Under the pieces are notes generated by a model. The model saw only the letters and a list, made by a program, of their open reading frames with translations. It did no database searches and was not told the origin of the DNA. The position numbers and the translations under genes were made by a program. 64,000 bases of DNA from Piscicola geometra (taxonomy: Eukaryota > Annelida > Clitellata > Hirudinida > Piscicolidae): assembly GCA_943735955.1 (NCBI GenBank), contig OX030963.1, positions 5,555,227 through 5,619,226 of the forward strand, written 5' to 3'. Positions 48,620-60,100 of the stretch are shown in pieces; position 1 is the stretch's first letter, and each line of letters begins with the position of its first letter.

Positions 48620-49255
48620 CGAACGACAATTCTGAATAATCGGTCCACGAAAACGAAAATAAAAACATAATTTATTTTCAAAATGAAAACGAAAATAAAA
48701 ACTATAATTATTTCCAAAACGAAACTGAAATAAAAACTATAATTATTTTCAAAACGAAAATTAAATAAATTTCAAAGTATGGCATAATATGAAATGAATA
48801 ATTTATATAAAAAATATATGTCTATGTTATAAACATTATCTTTGGGCTTTATGAAAGTAGCGCCATTTATAAAACGTTATTTTATTACCGCATCGCTTTG
48901 TCAATAAAATTATCACTTATTTTAATTGTAAATTTGTTCTTATATTTCAAATTTGTCATTACTCAATAATTTACGCACTCAATTCTTATAATATTTCAAT
49001 TGAATGTTAATTTTTAAAATTCATTTGTTATTAATATACAGTTCTATTTTACTGTTTCATTTTATGATCAATTACTTTTTTTAGATATAAAAAAAGAGTG
49101 TTTAAAGTTTTAAATTAATATATTTTCAAAACTAATATGAAAATAAAAACTTTAATTATTTTCAAAAAGAAAACGAAAATAAAAACTATAATTAATTCCA
49201 AAACGAAACTGAAATAAAAACTATAATTATTTTATGTAACGAAAATAACACTGCA
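48620..49255. mobile_element. A+T-rich insert with 'cgaaaataaaaactataatt' repeats
   Basis: The repeat unit occurs several times at both ends (48655-48770 and 49135-49240). The right tip ends 'gaaaataacactg', like hAT tips, but the left tip and target duplication are not clear. Confidence 0.5.
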
Positions 49256-49285
49256 CACAAGCATCAACCTGATCAATCTTTCAAT

Positions 49286-49834
49286 CTAAGAAAACAGATG
49301 TCTGGCTTCTGTGATCATAGCTTGCATTATTTTTTGCTTTTGTACTAAATTTCTGTATTCATTCTGGTCTTTAAACATAGCTAACTGTGAACAAAGACTA
49401 GTTGCATTTAACTCACGATACTGCTTGCAAATATCATGGTTCACTTCACCAGTTAGCAACAATGTGTCCAGCTGCAAGTATGAACGCAAGCCAGGAGAAT
49501 CTCGATTATACCTTTCTGTGAGTTGCATGATTGCAACGTCTATGACAGCGTAATATGCTGCTCGATAATGCTCATCTGGTGTTGTTGCTACATAAGCTGG
49601 GTCCAACCCCCAATACTTTTGTGGCGGCTTTCGCACCCGAGGTACAGCAATTGGCTCGAAATCATATGCCAAAACCATACTGTTGACATCTCTGGGAATG
49701 GCGTTAAACTGTTGATCTGATCGTAGGCGACGCAGTTCTTCCACAACTGAATCAGTCGCCGCAACCATTCCCCTGACTTTGGCACTTGATAATTGCAACG
49801 ACTTGTTTAACTGTTCCAGAAGTGAAAACACCAA
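49286..49834 (-). pseudogene. hAT transposase fragment, 182 codons open
   Basis: VAATDSVVEELRRLRSDQQF, SMVLAYDFEPIAVPRVRKPP, YAVIDVAIMQLTERYNRDSP, then NDICKQYRELNATSLCSQLA-like sequence. This is the best-preserved stretch of this transposase in the window; the neighbouring segments have stops. Confidence 0.85.
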
Positions 49835-50585
49835 AACAACTACCTTGAGGGCCAGTGCAGTAGTGCCCTGTTGAAAAAAGGCCTCAAGCCTTTCAGCTGT
49901 TTCATCAGCAGTACCAATGGAAGCAAATTATTCCAAGCTAACAATTACCACTTCATAATGTTCAAGCACAGAAGACACTGGAGACACTCTAGTCAGCCAT
50001 CTTGTAGGACAAAGAAATTTTATACTATACTTTTTATTATAGTGGCTCATCAGGAAAGTCAAGTATAAGAGACACTAAAGCATCACTAAACTGCTTCTTG
50101 ACCTTCCCTGAACAATTTTAAAAAGCACCTAACTCTTGGACAAACTGAAGTAAAAAAAAATACTTATATTATCTTTTATGAAAAGTATTGATTTTAGTCT
50201 AAATTTAAGGAATTTCCCAGAAATGAGAAGTTTCAAAGAAAATTTATTAAAATATTTGTATTTTTGAACATCCTAAATTTTAAAAAAAAGATTGTTTTTC
50301 AGACCAACGAATTTTTTTGACATTTATTTATGACATTTTAAATGTGTTATAACATAGAATTGGTAAAAACATAGACTAACTAGGAACTTTAAAAATTGTT
50401 TGATCGTTTTAGTTTTACACCCAGCACTAGGATGTCAATAAAAATTATGTAAAAAAATTAAACCTCTAATTTCGGTATTTGTTCCTTCTACTCAGTAGAA
50501 TCTACTGGGAAAATAAACTTGTGGCGCAACAGTAAGAAAGTTTCGCGGAACATTTCCTTATATTTCCCAATAATAAAAGTAGGAC

Positions 50586-50712
50586 AAAACAAACAAACAA
50601 ACAAACAAACAAACAAACAAACAAACAAACAAACAAACAAACAAACAAACAAACAAACAAACAAACAAACAAACAAACAAACAAACAAACAAACAAACAA
50701 ACAAACAAACAA
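50586..50712. repeat. (AAAC)n microsatellite
   Basis: About 31 perfect AAAC/CAAA units, directly joined to a CA array. Confidence 0.98.
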
Positions 50713-50960
<248 letters not shown>

Positions 50961-50964
50961 GGGT

Positions 50965-52014
50965 GCCCGATTCGATTTGTTTAACAAGTTATCTTCATGA
51001 TCTTAGTTTATGACTTGTTCGTTTTCAAAATGAAATGGAAGCCCAGTTACAAGTAGGTATGTGAAGTACAGTGGCATGTGGGAAATTTGATGATTTGATG
51101 AAATTCTGGTACTGATACATATTTTGTATTTAATTAAAAATTAATATTATTTCGTTGAATCAGTATTCTTGATCTAGGACCTCTTGAAATACTTTCAAGT
51201 GGAATATTAGCCATAATATTTTTTACTTCTTTATTAATGTCTTATTCTCTTCTTGAAGAAAAGGACACTTATCATGGCTATTGTAAACATAATTTTATAA
51301 ATACTTGACAAGCGAAACATTGTGGCAGATTTGCACATTGATGTGGGCATCTAACTTGCGACTCATTTAAGCATTATACGTGATTATCCAACCGTTATCA
51401 AAGTGGAAGCCATGGACTAGAAATTACTTCATCCTTAAGGTCTTTAAAATAAACTTATTACTATTTTAACCTTCAAAAAAAACGGCCAAATATTTTTAAC
51501 GCTCAAACACCAACACGGGTCGATTTAACTCATACACATTATTCAATCACTCACTGTGTTTTTCATTTTGAAGTTATTTTATTGTAATTTTATGACTTTG
51601 TCTTATTTTTATTGCCAATCTAACACATTCGGTTGTGAAATATTATTTATAGTTTAGGTTTTACAGCATTCTAAAAAGTTGAGTAACGTTCGTGACAGGA
51701 TATACAAAACCAAGGTCATTTTAGAGCGTCAGAACATCTTGAGATGATCTTTTGTAAAAAGGTTATAGTTTTAATCCATTTAAATGAACAAATGTTTTTA
51801 TTGCGATTGAAAATAACAATTGATATAATACAATAAAAAGCGAAAAGTATTGTTTGAATGTTATTATTGATTAATGATTTCCTAATTTCGGATGACATAA
51901 TTTTTCATAATTTAGTCATTTATCTCATAAAAAAGTTAATCAGTCATCTTGAGAAGATATCAATTTATACATACACTGAAACACATCCCTACATTCATAA
52001 AGGTCGAAAATAAG
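50965..52014. other. A+T-rich spacer, no gene seen
   Basis: No recognisable exon or repeat family. Confidence 0.45.
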
Positions 52015-52022
52015 GATGATGC

Positions 52023-53001
52023 GGTTCACTTTGGAAAGCGTATTCATAATTTATGCAAATGAGATTAACGATTAACATAGACAAATTTCCAATGTTTAAA
52101 TAACTGTATGGTAATAAAACTGTTGCTAACAGGCAAAAGAAAATACTTTAAATGAATAAGATTTTTTTTCATATTAGTTTAGTTTAGAGAGTTAAGAACC
52201 ACGCAGATCTTTTGACTTCTATAATATTACTAGTAAAACATTTTGCTGATGACTTTATTGCTCTGACCAAAAATATAAAGCTAAAACTTTTTATTAAACA
52301 ATTTAGCATAATATTTCTGAATTTTTATATTATTTTTTAGTTAAATAAAGTGGTTTCATCTATTTTTTAGGATTACGATGGACTCGGTAATTAATTATGT
52401 ATATAAATTGGAATACCAATTTGAATAATTTTAATGTGAACAGATTTGACATTATGAATAAAATTATTATTAATTACTTTAAAAAGTATTCATAAAAGAA
52501 GTAAAGAAGCCTTCTTTATTGTTCATTTTACGATATATCTCGCCTCAGATAGTTTGCCGAAATATATACCAGATTTGACATTACTGAGTAAAATTATTAT
52601 TAATTACTCAAAAAATTATTTGTAAAAGAAGTAAAGAAGCCTAATTTATTGTTCATTTTACGATATATCTCGCCTCAGATAGTTTGCCGAAATATATATC
52701 GTGAACTATCATATAACTTTAACAAAATATGTATAAAAAAAAAGTAAAAGAAGTCTCAGTTATTGTTCATTTTACGATATATCTCGCCTCGGATAGTTTG
52801 CCGAAATCTAAAATAATATGGCCGCTTTTTGTTCTTGTTAACAACAATTCGTTTATTTGCAAGCAAATAAATTCAGAAATCGAAGCAAATAAATGCTTGT
52901 ATGACCAACAATCAGCTGATTCAAGAAATAAATAAACATTGCCATCAGCTGTTTTTATATTGCTCTGTCTATGCTTCCGAGTACGCTTTCCATAGTATCC
53001 C
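52023..53001 (-). mobile_element. non-autonomous DNA transposon with triple internal repeat, copy 2
   Basis: Inverted relative to the 15.3-kb copy and about 979 bp. The ends are GGTTCACTTTGGAAAGCGTA at left and, on the minus strand, GGGATACTATGGAAAGCGTA at right. Exact 8-bp GATGATGC flanks it (52015-52022, 53002-53009). It contains three units of 'cgatatatctcgcctcagat' near 52530, 52660 and 52780. This is the uninterrupted form of the element. Confidence 0.9.
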
Positions 53002-53322
53002 GATGATGCCAGGGTATATCATGGCGAAGCTTGATGTTCATACAGGCATCTGATTTGAAACCCGAAGAATCTATAATAAGATATTTCCAATAAATTAATA
53101 GTTTTTAAAACTTAGTGGTACAAAATAGCACAATCAGCTTTTGAAAGTTGGTGGGTCTGTGAAAGCTGTGAGCGAGTGAAAACTTCGAAGAATACTGAAA
53201 AGTGTTATTATGTTATCATCAATATTACCATAATACTAATCATCATAACTATCATCACCATCATAATCATCAAAATCACCACCATTACAATCACCATCGA
53301 CATTATCTTAGATACTGGCAGT

Positions 53323-53377
53323 ATGTTAAAGAAGCCTAAGACCACAGTCAAACCTGAGGACAAAATCCCTCATGAAG
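53323..53377 (+). CDS. duplicated first coding exon of atlastin (copy A)
   Basis: ATG followed by LKKPKTTVKPEDKIPHE and one base, then donor gaag|gtgagtct. It differs from copy B at 57.2 kb by a few residues (MLKKPK versus MSKEPE; EDK versus EER). The phase fits the exon at 60873. It may be an alternative first exon or a decayed duplicate; the frame, start and donor are all intact. Confidence 0.5.
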
Positions 53378-53397
53378 GTGAGTCTTTCGGCAATTTT

Positions 53398-53470
53398 ATC
53401 CATTCACTCATTCATTCATCATGAGATTCCCTTGTCTAGTTCAGGGTTTCTTAAGTGGTGGTACGCGAAA
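53398..53470 (+). repeat. duplicated block (ATTC)n plus CAGGGTTTCT
   Basis: 'cattcactcattcattcatc' then 'tagttcagggtttcttaagt'. The same pair occurs at 57030-57095 and 57255-57320. CAGGGTTTCT(C/T)A resembles a hAT terminus. Confidence 0.75.
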
Positions 53471-53764
53471 TTTATTATATAATAGACACTTTTTACACTA
53501 ATTAAATTTTTTATCAATTTATTTGGTGCTTAAGTCTGATTATTAGTTTATTCACCAAAAGATGCTATTAGCAAAAAAATAATGTTTTTAGCTCCAACAA
53601 TATCTATCTTATACCACACTTTTCAGATATTTTCAGTATTTTTAGAGAATTGAATTTGTCAATGTGAGGAAAAAGTACCAACTTGTATTATTAATTGGAT
53701 CTTTGCATTTCGGAAAAAGATGGTTGAGTGGCTGACTAACATTGGCGGCGATCCTGGGGGAGTC

Positions 53765-53815
53765 CTGGGGTCAGGACCCCCCCACTTTTTTTAGTGGGGG
53801 GGTCCACCTTAATAG
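53765..53815. repeat. G/C-run perfect hairpin in hAT family A 5' end
   Basis: 'ggacccccccact', loop 'ttttt', 'agtgggggggtcc': a 13-bp perfect stem, about 30 bp inside the terminus. Confidence 0.9.
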
Positions 53816-54599
53816 GAACCCCCCCACTTTTCTTCCATTTTTGTATTCAAAAATTTCTATTTGGATATGAGCATAATCGTCCACCATGGCATAAAAGTAA
53901 ATGTTTATACAGTATTACATTGTGATTATGTGTAGTTATAGTAATAGCTGTCTAAAACAAAATATTATTTTCTTTCTTAAATACTCCTTCACCTAGTTTT
54001 TTAAAACACTATGGCATAGGGGGGAATCTTGAGATGGTCTGGGGTCCACCTCTACAAGAACTCCCTCACTCTTTTAAAATACACATTTCTCAACTCTAAT
54101 TTTAATACGAGCCTATTTGTCAACCATGGGATAAAAAAATGCCAATACAGTAATACATTGTGAGTATGTATTGGCAGCGATGCTAAGGGGGTCCTGGGGT
54201 CCATCTTAACATGGACCCCCCTCAGTTTTTCAAATACAATAATTTCTCAACTCATATCCTAATACAAGCATAATCGTTCACCATAGCATGAAACCGAATT
54301 TTTATTCAGTAATATATTTTTCCAATTTTTTGAAGCAGACATTCAGAATGCTTTTCAGAAAATATCAGTTCACTTTTTGCAAGCAGACAGATTTAACTTT
54401 TTATTACAAAAATAATTCATATTGTGCTACTTATTTTGCATGGGCGATATTCATAGGGGGATTCTGAGGTCCACTTCAATATCGACCCTTTCAATTTTTA
54501 AGATGAACCAAAGTTAATGAATTTCAAAAAACTTCGAACATTAACTAAAGTTGTGGTTAAATCAAACTAAAAGTTCGATTATCGCATAACTGCCAAAAT

Positions 54600-55893
54600 G
54601 AAATTCTGGTTGTGAGACTATTATCAGCAGTGAGCATCTGCTTGCATTGTTTTTCCACTGTTCTGGACACTGTGCAAATCTTGTTGCCCAGCACACAGCT
54701 GCCGCAAATCCCTTTGTGAGCAATTCACTTCAGTTTGTCCAAGAGTTAGATAATTTTTACAATCGTTCAGGGAAGGTCAAGAAGCAGTTTAGTGAGGCTT
54801 TAGTGTCTCTTATAATTGCCTTTTCTGATGAGCCACTGAATAAAAAGTATAGTAGAAAACTTCTTTGTTCTACAGGATGACTGATCAGAGTTTCTAAAAT
54901 GTCTTCTGTGCTTGAAAATTATGAAGTGGTATTTGTTATCTTGGAATCATTTGCTTCCATTGGTACTGCTGATGAAACACTGATAGGCTTGAGGTCTTTT
55001 TTAACAGGGCACTACTACACTATCCCTCAAAATAGTTGTTTTGGTGTTTTCACTTTTCGAACAGTTAAACAAGTCGTTGCAATCAGCAAGTGCCAAGGTC
55101 AGTGGAATGGTTGCAGCGACTGATTCAGTTGTGCAAGAACTGCGTCGCCTACGATCAGATGAACAATTTAACGCCATTTTCAGAGATGTATAGTTTTGGC
55201 ATTTGATCTCGAGCCGATTGCTGTACCTGGGGCGCGAAAGCCGCCACAAAAGTATTGTGGGCTGGGCCCAGCTTATGTAGCAACAACACCAGAGGAACAT
55301 TATCGAGCAGCATATTACGCTGTCATAGACATGAAACTCACAGATTCAATCGAGATTCTCCTGGTTTGCGTTCATACTTGCAGCTGGAGACAATGTTGCT
55401 AACTGGTGAAGTGAACCATGATATTTGCAAGCAGTATCGTGAGTTAAACGAAACTGGTCTTTGTTCACAGTTAGTTATGTTTAAAGATCAGAATGAATAC
55501 AGAAATTTAGCACAAACGCAAAAAATAATGCAAGCTATGATCACGGAAGTCAGACATCTGTTTCCTTAGGTTGAAAGATTGATCAGGTTGATGCTTGTGT
55601 GTCCAATAACGTCATGTACTGCAAAAAGATCTTTTAGTGCTTTGCGGCGTGTTAAGACTTGGTTGCGTGCACCCATGACACAACCTCGCTTGAAATCATT
55701 GGCCGTTTGTCATGCACATCAGGATATACTTGACGGTCTAGATTTGAAAAAGCTAGCAGAAGAATTTGCTAGTCAGTCAGACATTCGAAGGGGTCTTTTT
55801 GGGAATTGGAGTAAACGAGCTGTGGGGAGAGGGCAGGAGGACAGGCAGAGAGGGTATTTTATGTTATCTAAATGGCCCACAGTGTATATTTAG
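54600..55893 (+). pseudogene. hAT transposase remnant, central and C-terminal part
   Basis: Fragments in order: FVSNSLQFVQELDNFYNRSG, KKQFSEALVSLIIAF, VAATDSVVQELRRLRSDEQF, NDICKQYRELNETGLCSQLV-like sequence, then the hAT dimerisation region TSCTAKRSFSALRRVKTWLR, and AVCHAHQDILDGLDLKKLAE. Stops and frameshifts separate them. It confirms that this family ends with the ZMYM1-type dimerisation domain. Confidence 0.88.
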
Positions 55894-56339
55894 GTTCTAA
55901 ATATACACTGTGGGCCCAAAAAAATCTCCCAATGTATATTTGTTTATAACTTTGGCAAATTTAAATCCATTTGTAATTTTTTTAAACTATTTGACTCAGA
56001 AATGAATGGAAAACAAGATGTTATAAAATTTATTTCATGGGTTGATGACTAGTTGTAATTGAATTTATATAGATGATAAATAATAAAAGGTACTAAAATC
56101 GCTAACGTTTTTCTTCAAACCGCTCATAGTGGCAATAGAAAAGTATTTTTATTGTTTATCAAACTTTTTTTCAATGTTTGGTGACACAAATATTAATAGT
56201 TGATATAAAAATAATTTGCACTACAGCAAAAAATACTAAATAGTATCGCTGGTACTGTATTGGCCGATACCGGTTCTTTGATTTCAACCCTGGGGAGGAC
56301 CCTTCCAAGATTTTCTGCAGATCGCCGCTCCTGCTGACT

Positions 56340-57020
56340 AACATGGGAAAAAATATTTCAAATTTTATCAGCATTTTCAGAAGCAATAGAAAATGAAGGT
56401 CATTGCTAACTGTTACAGTGAAAAAATATTTGAAGGTTTTTCTGAATATTCATCAGAATAATCTCTGATGAAAAAGATCCACGTGCTGGAAAATAATAGA
56501 TAAGAAAACCTTCGTGAAAATAATCTGCTCAACACAACGTTTGATGGTAAACTAATTGATTTATAAAATGATAATGGTTTTAAAAGTTTGAAAGTTTTCA
56601 AAAAGTAAATTTTGTGGATTTTGGATCAGTGTGCGTCTTGAATATCCACCAACGTTAATAAGGAAATTCTTCAATGACACTAATAAAAAGCAAAAATTGT
56701 GTCAATCAATTTGACTGAATTAAAATCTCGAATTATTAAATAATTTTCAACCCATTTTTGCTAAAATTTTTCATTATGTTTATTTTAACGCTTTTCACAT
56801 TAGAATCATTCTTTTGAAATTTTGGATTTAGCACACAATTTGAGGTCTAATTTCGGCAAATTTATTTTTTTTTCTTCTTTTTTTATTCTTTGCACAAAAA
56901 AATAAAAAATAGACCAAACCAAATTAGGTTCGGTTTCGCTTTCAACGCCGAAATTTTCTTTTTTCTTAGTTTTTATACGGATTTTAAATACGTTAACCAA
57001 AGTTTTATTATTATATTTTA
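56340..57020. other. A+T-rich spacer between hAT copy and atlastin exon
   Basis: No gene recognised; minus-strand frames of 60-75 codons are Lys/Phe-rich as expected by chance. Confidence 0.45.
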
Positions 57021-57178
57021 TTCCTTCATCCATTCACTCATTCATTTATCATGGGATTCCCTTATCTAGTTCAGGGTTTCTCAAGTGGTGGTCATTTAAT
57101 ATACACTTTTTTACACTAATTTAATTTTTTATCATTTAATTGACCACCATCACCGACATTTTCCTAGATACTGGCAGT

Positions 57179-60100
57179 ATGTCAAAGGAGCCTGAGACCA
57201 CAGTCAAACCTGAGGAAAGAATCCCTCATGAAGGTGAGTCTTCCTGCAATTTTATTCATTCATCCATTCACTCATTCATTTATCATGGTGTTACCTTATC
57301 TAGTTCAGGGTTTCTCATGTGGTGGTCCACCAAATGTAATATATTAGCAACCCCAATCGATTTTTAAAACTTGTTCATTTTAAAAATTTAAATGTTTAAA
57401 TTGTAGAGTTGCTTTACTGATTTTAAATACGTCAACCAAATTGTAATTATTTTGTTTTAAAAAAATTTATACCTGTTTTAAAATATAAGAAGAGCACATT
57501 TTTTGTCCCGTTTTTACTTCATAATCTATAAGCAATTCACGGCCCCCTCACAAGACAGAAATATTGTTTTTTTGTCGTAACTTTTGTTTTTTTCTTCTTA
57601 TATTGTTGAAAATCACTAGTTTTATTTAAGTTTATATAAATCAGAATTAAAAGTTAAAAGAATAATATCTTTAAAATTGAAAAAGTTATTAACATTTAAA
57701 AAGCTTCACTTATGGAAGAAATCAACTTTTATTTAGTTTTTTCTTATTAATTACTATGTACTTTTGTAAGGTTTAAAATAATTAGCTATTTGTTTCTGAA
57801 GAATCTAAAATTAAAATAATTCAGCCTTACATCTATTAACAATGTTTTCAAGGAATCAAAAAAACTGTTTAAATACGTTTATTAAATGTGCAAAGACAAA
57901 CTAGTATTTAAAATAAATTTCAATAAAAAAAAGGCATTATACCCACTATATAGTTTTTAAAAAGTTTCATGTTCTTCAATAAGCAAATGTCTTTTAGAAA
58001 TACTAGAGTTAGGGGCTTAAAGAATTTTCTTGTTGTAATAATCTAGTTTTTTGACATGACACATAGAACCAGGAAAAGTCATTGTTAAAGGGCCTGTATG
58101 TAAATTATGAAGTCTTAAGGTTGATAAAATAATATATGCTATTAATTAAAAATAATAAATAATAAATAAAAATAATAAATCTTAAAAACTTAAAATTAAA
58201 TAAAAATAATAAATCTTAAAAACTTAAAATTAAATTAAAATATTCACTTAAAAATAAGGAAAACAAATTAAGTTGATTAAACGAAGTATGGCTCAAAAAA
58301 GTTAAAAAAAGCTTTTTGAAAAAGTACAGAAGTACATCAATATTTTAACGCATCTAAAAAAAGTAGCGCATTAGAAAATTTTGATGCATTTGAACTTATC
58401 CAAATTGAACTGTTTTTTGCTGTTTTGGTTACTATGTCAGCAAGTAAACAAAAACACTATTAATTTACTGTCAACAAACGAATGGAAAAAACTGCCTTTC
58501 ATCAAAGAACTTCTAGGGTGAAAAATAATTGAAATTTTCATAAATGTTACTTGTAATTTGTCACTTTACACAATAAATAAGCAATTCAGAAGATGATCCA
58601 GCTTTTGTCATTCGTTTCACACACAACATTTTTTCCCAAATTGGAGTAGCAACTGAATAATCAGAATGTCCAATGGTCAAGAATTGCCACATCATTACAC
58701 CCTCAATTTAAAAATTGAAATGTTTTCACAAAAATAAAAAAAGTAAAGAAACTATAAGAATAAAAGAAAACCTCAAAAACTATACAGCCTTCACAAACAA
58801 AAGACTACAAACAAATGTAACTTCAGATTCTGAAGATGAAGGTACCTCAATGATTACTAAGTCAATCATTAAACGTTATAGAAGAGAATCTGAAGTAGGC
58901 TTTGAGAGTTGTCTTCTTGTTTGGTGGCAACCAAACGAAGGGACATATCCGGCTCTTGCGAAACTGGCAAGAAAGTACTCGTCATCTCCTGCAAGTACAG
59001 TTTCATGTGAACGTCTATTCAGCTTGTCAGGAGATATAGTTAGCACAAAAAGAGTCTCTTCAGATCCAACTAATGTTGAAAAACTTGTTTGCTTGAGTAA
59101 CTGGCTCAAAAAGGATGTGTGACAATTGCATTTTTTATCATTTATGGATTCTTTTATTTCCTTTAAAATGTTGATTATTTTTTTCAAAAATTTCTGATAA
59201 AATTTATTACATTTGTAAGAAATTTTTTTAAATACTGTTTTATTCTAATGTCAAACATGCTAAAAACATTGCGTTAAAACACGATTAACGCACGATTAAA
59301 ATTGGTAATCGAACGATTAACGGCGATTAAAATTTTTAATCGTGGAACTGCTGTAGTAGGACATCCTCTATGGCAAGCTGGCTACAGGACAACGTCCAGT
59401 TGGTCGCCCGCAACTACGCTTCAAAGACGTATGCAAACGCGACCTCAAACTTACGGGTATCGACCCTGGCAGATGGGAAGAGCTAGCCGATGACCGGAGG
59501 GGCTGGCGCCAGACTGTCCACAAAGGCATCAAAAAGAGCGAGGAAGAACGCAGGCAACATCTGGAATCACGAAGGCAAAGAAGAAAAATGAGACAGCAGA
59601 ATCAAGCTCTCGATCCTCCATCCGACTTCACCTGCAGCCGCTGCAGCAGAGATTGTTGATCCAGGATCGGTCTGCTGAGCCACTCCAGAAGCTGCCGCCT
59701 AAGAACACATCAGAGCGCTATCATCATCTCACGAGATGGATGAATGCCAACAACAAGTATTAAAAATGTCAAAAACGAGGTTTCGTTTGTTTTCTTTGTG
59801 TTGAAAACAGTAGTGCCTGACTGACCTTTCTTAAAAATTAAGCAGAAAAATTCTAAAGCAATAATTTAGGCTTATAATCAGCCAAGTGGGGCGATATATG
59901 CTTGCAATTCCTATTGCGTGAACATTCTGATCACTCGAAATGCCAAGAATTATTTTTTTTCCAATACAAAGTCGTTTTTTCAGTATCATCCACACATGAG
60001 AGTAATTCAAAATCAAAATTTAAGCCCAATGGTAACCCAGAATTCTTTATGAAACTAGAGGCAAATGACTGGGTAAGAGCCCACTGATCCGATATCGGAC

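Larger units (their letters stand above)
47941..50146 (-). mobile_element. hAT family A, truncated copy
   Basis: The 3' terminus at left (CAAGGGCGGCGATCTGTGG) is followed by a run of 17 G. Transposase remnants lie on the minus strand at 48600-48478 (LAVCHAHQDILDSLDLKRLA) and 50140-49286. A 640-bp A+T-rich insert at about 48620-49255 splits them. The element breaks off at 50146, inside the segment coding VQELGAFYN in sister copies. Confidence 0.85.
53740..56333 (+). mobile_element. hAT family A, copy with exact 8-bp TSD
   Basis: 2594 bp; the ends CATTGGCGGCGATC and (inverted) CAGGAGCGGCGATC are flanked by CTGACTAA at 53732-53739 and 56334-56341. The 5' half of the transposase is deleted; coding remnants run from about 54600 to 55893 on the plus strand. 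It sits between the two copies of the atlastin first exon. Confidence 0.95.
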
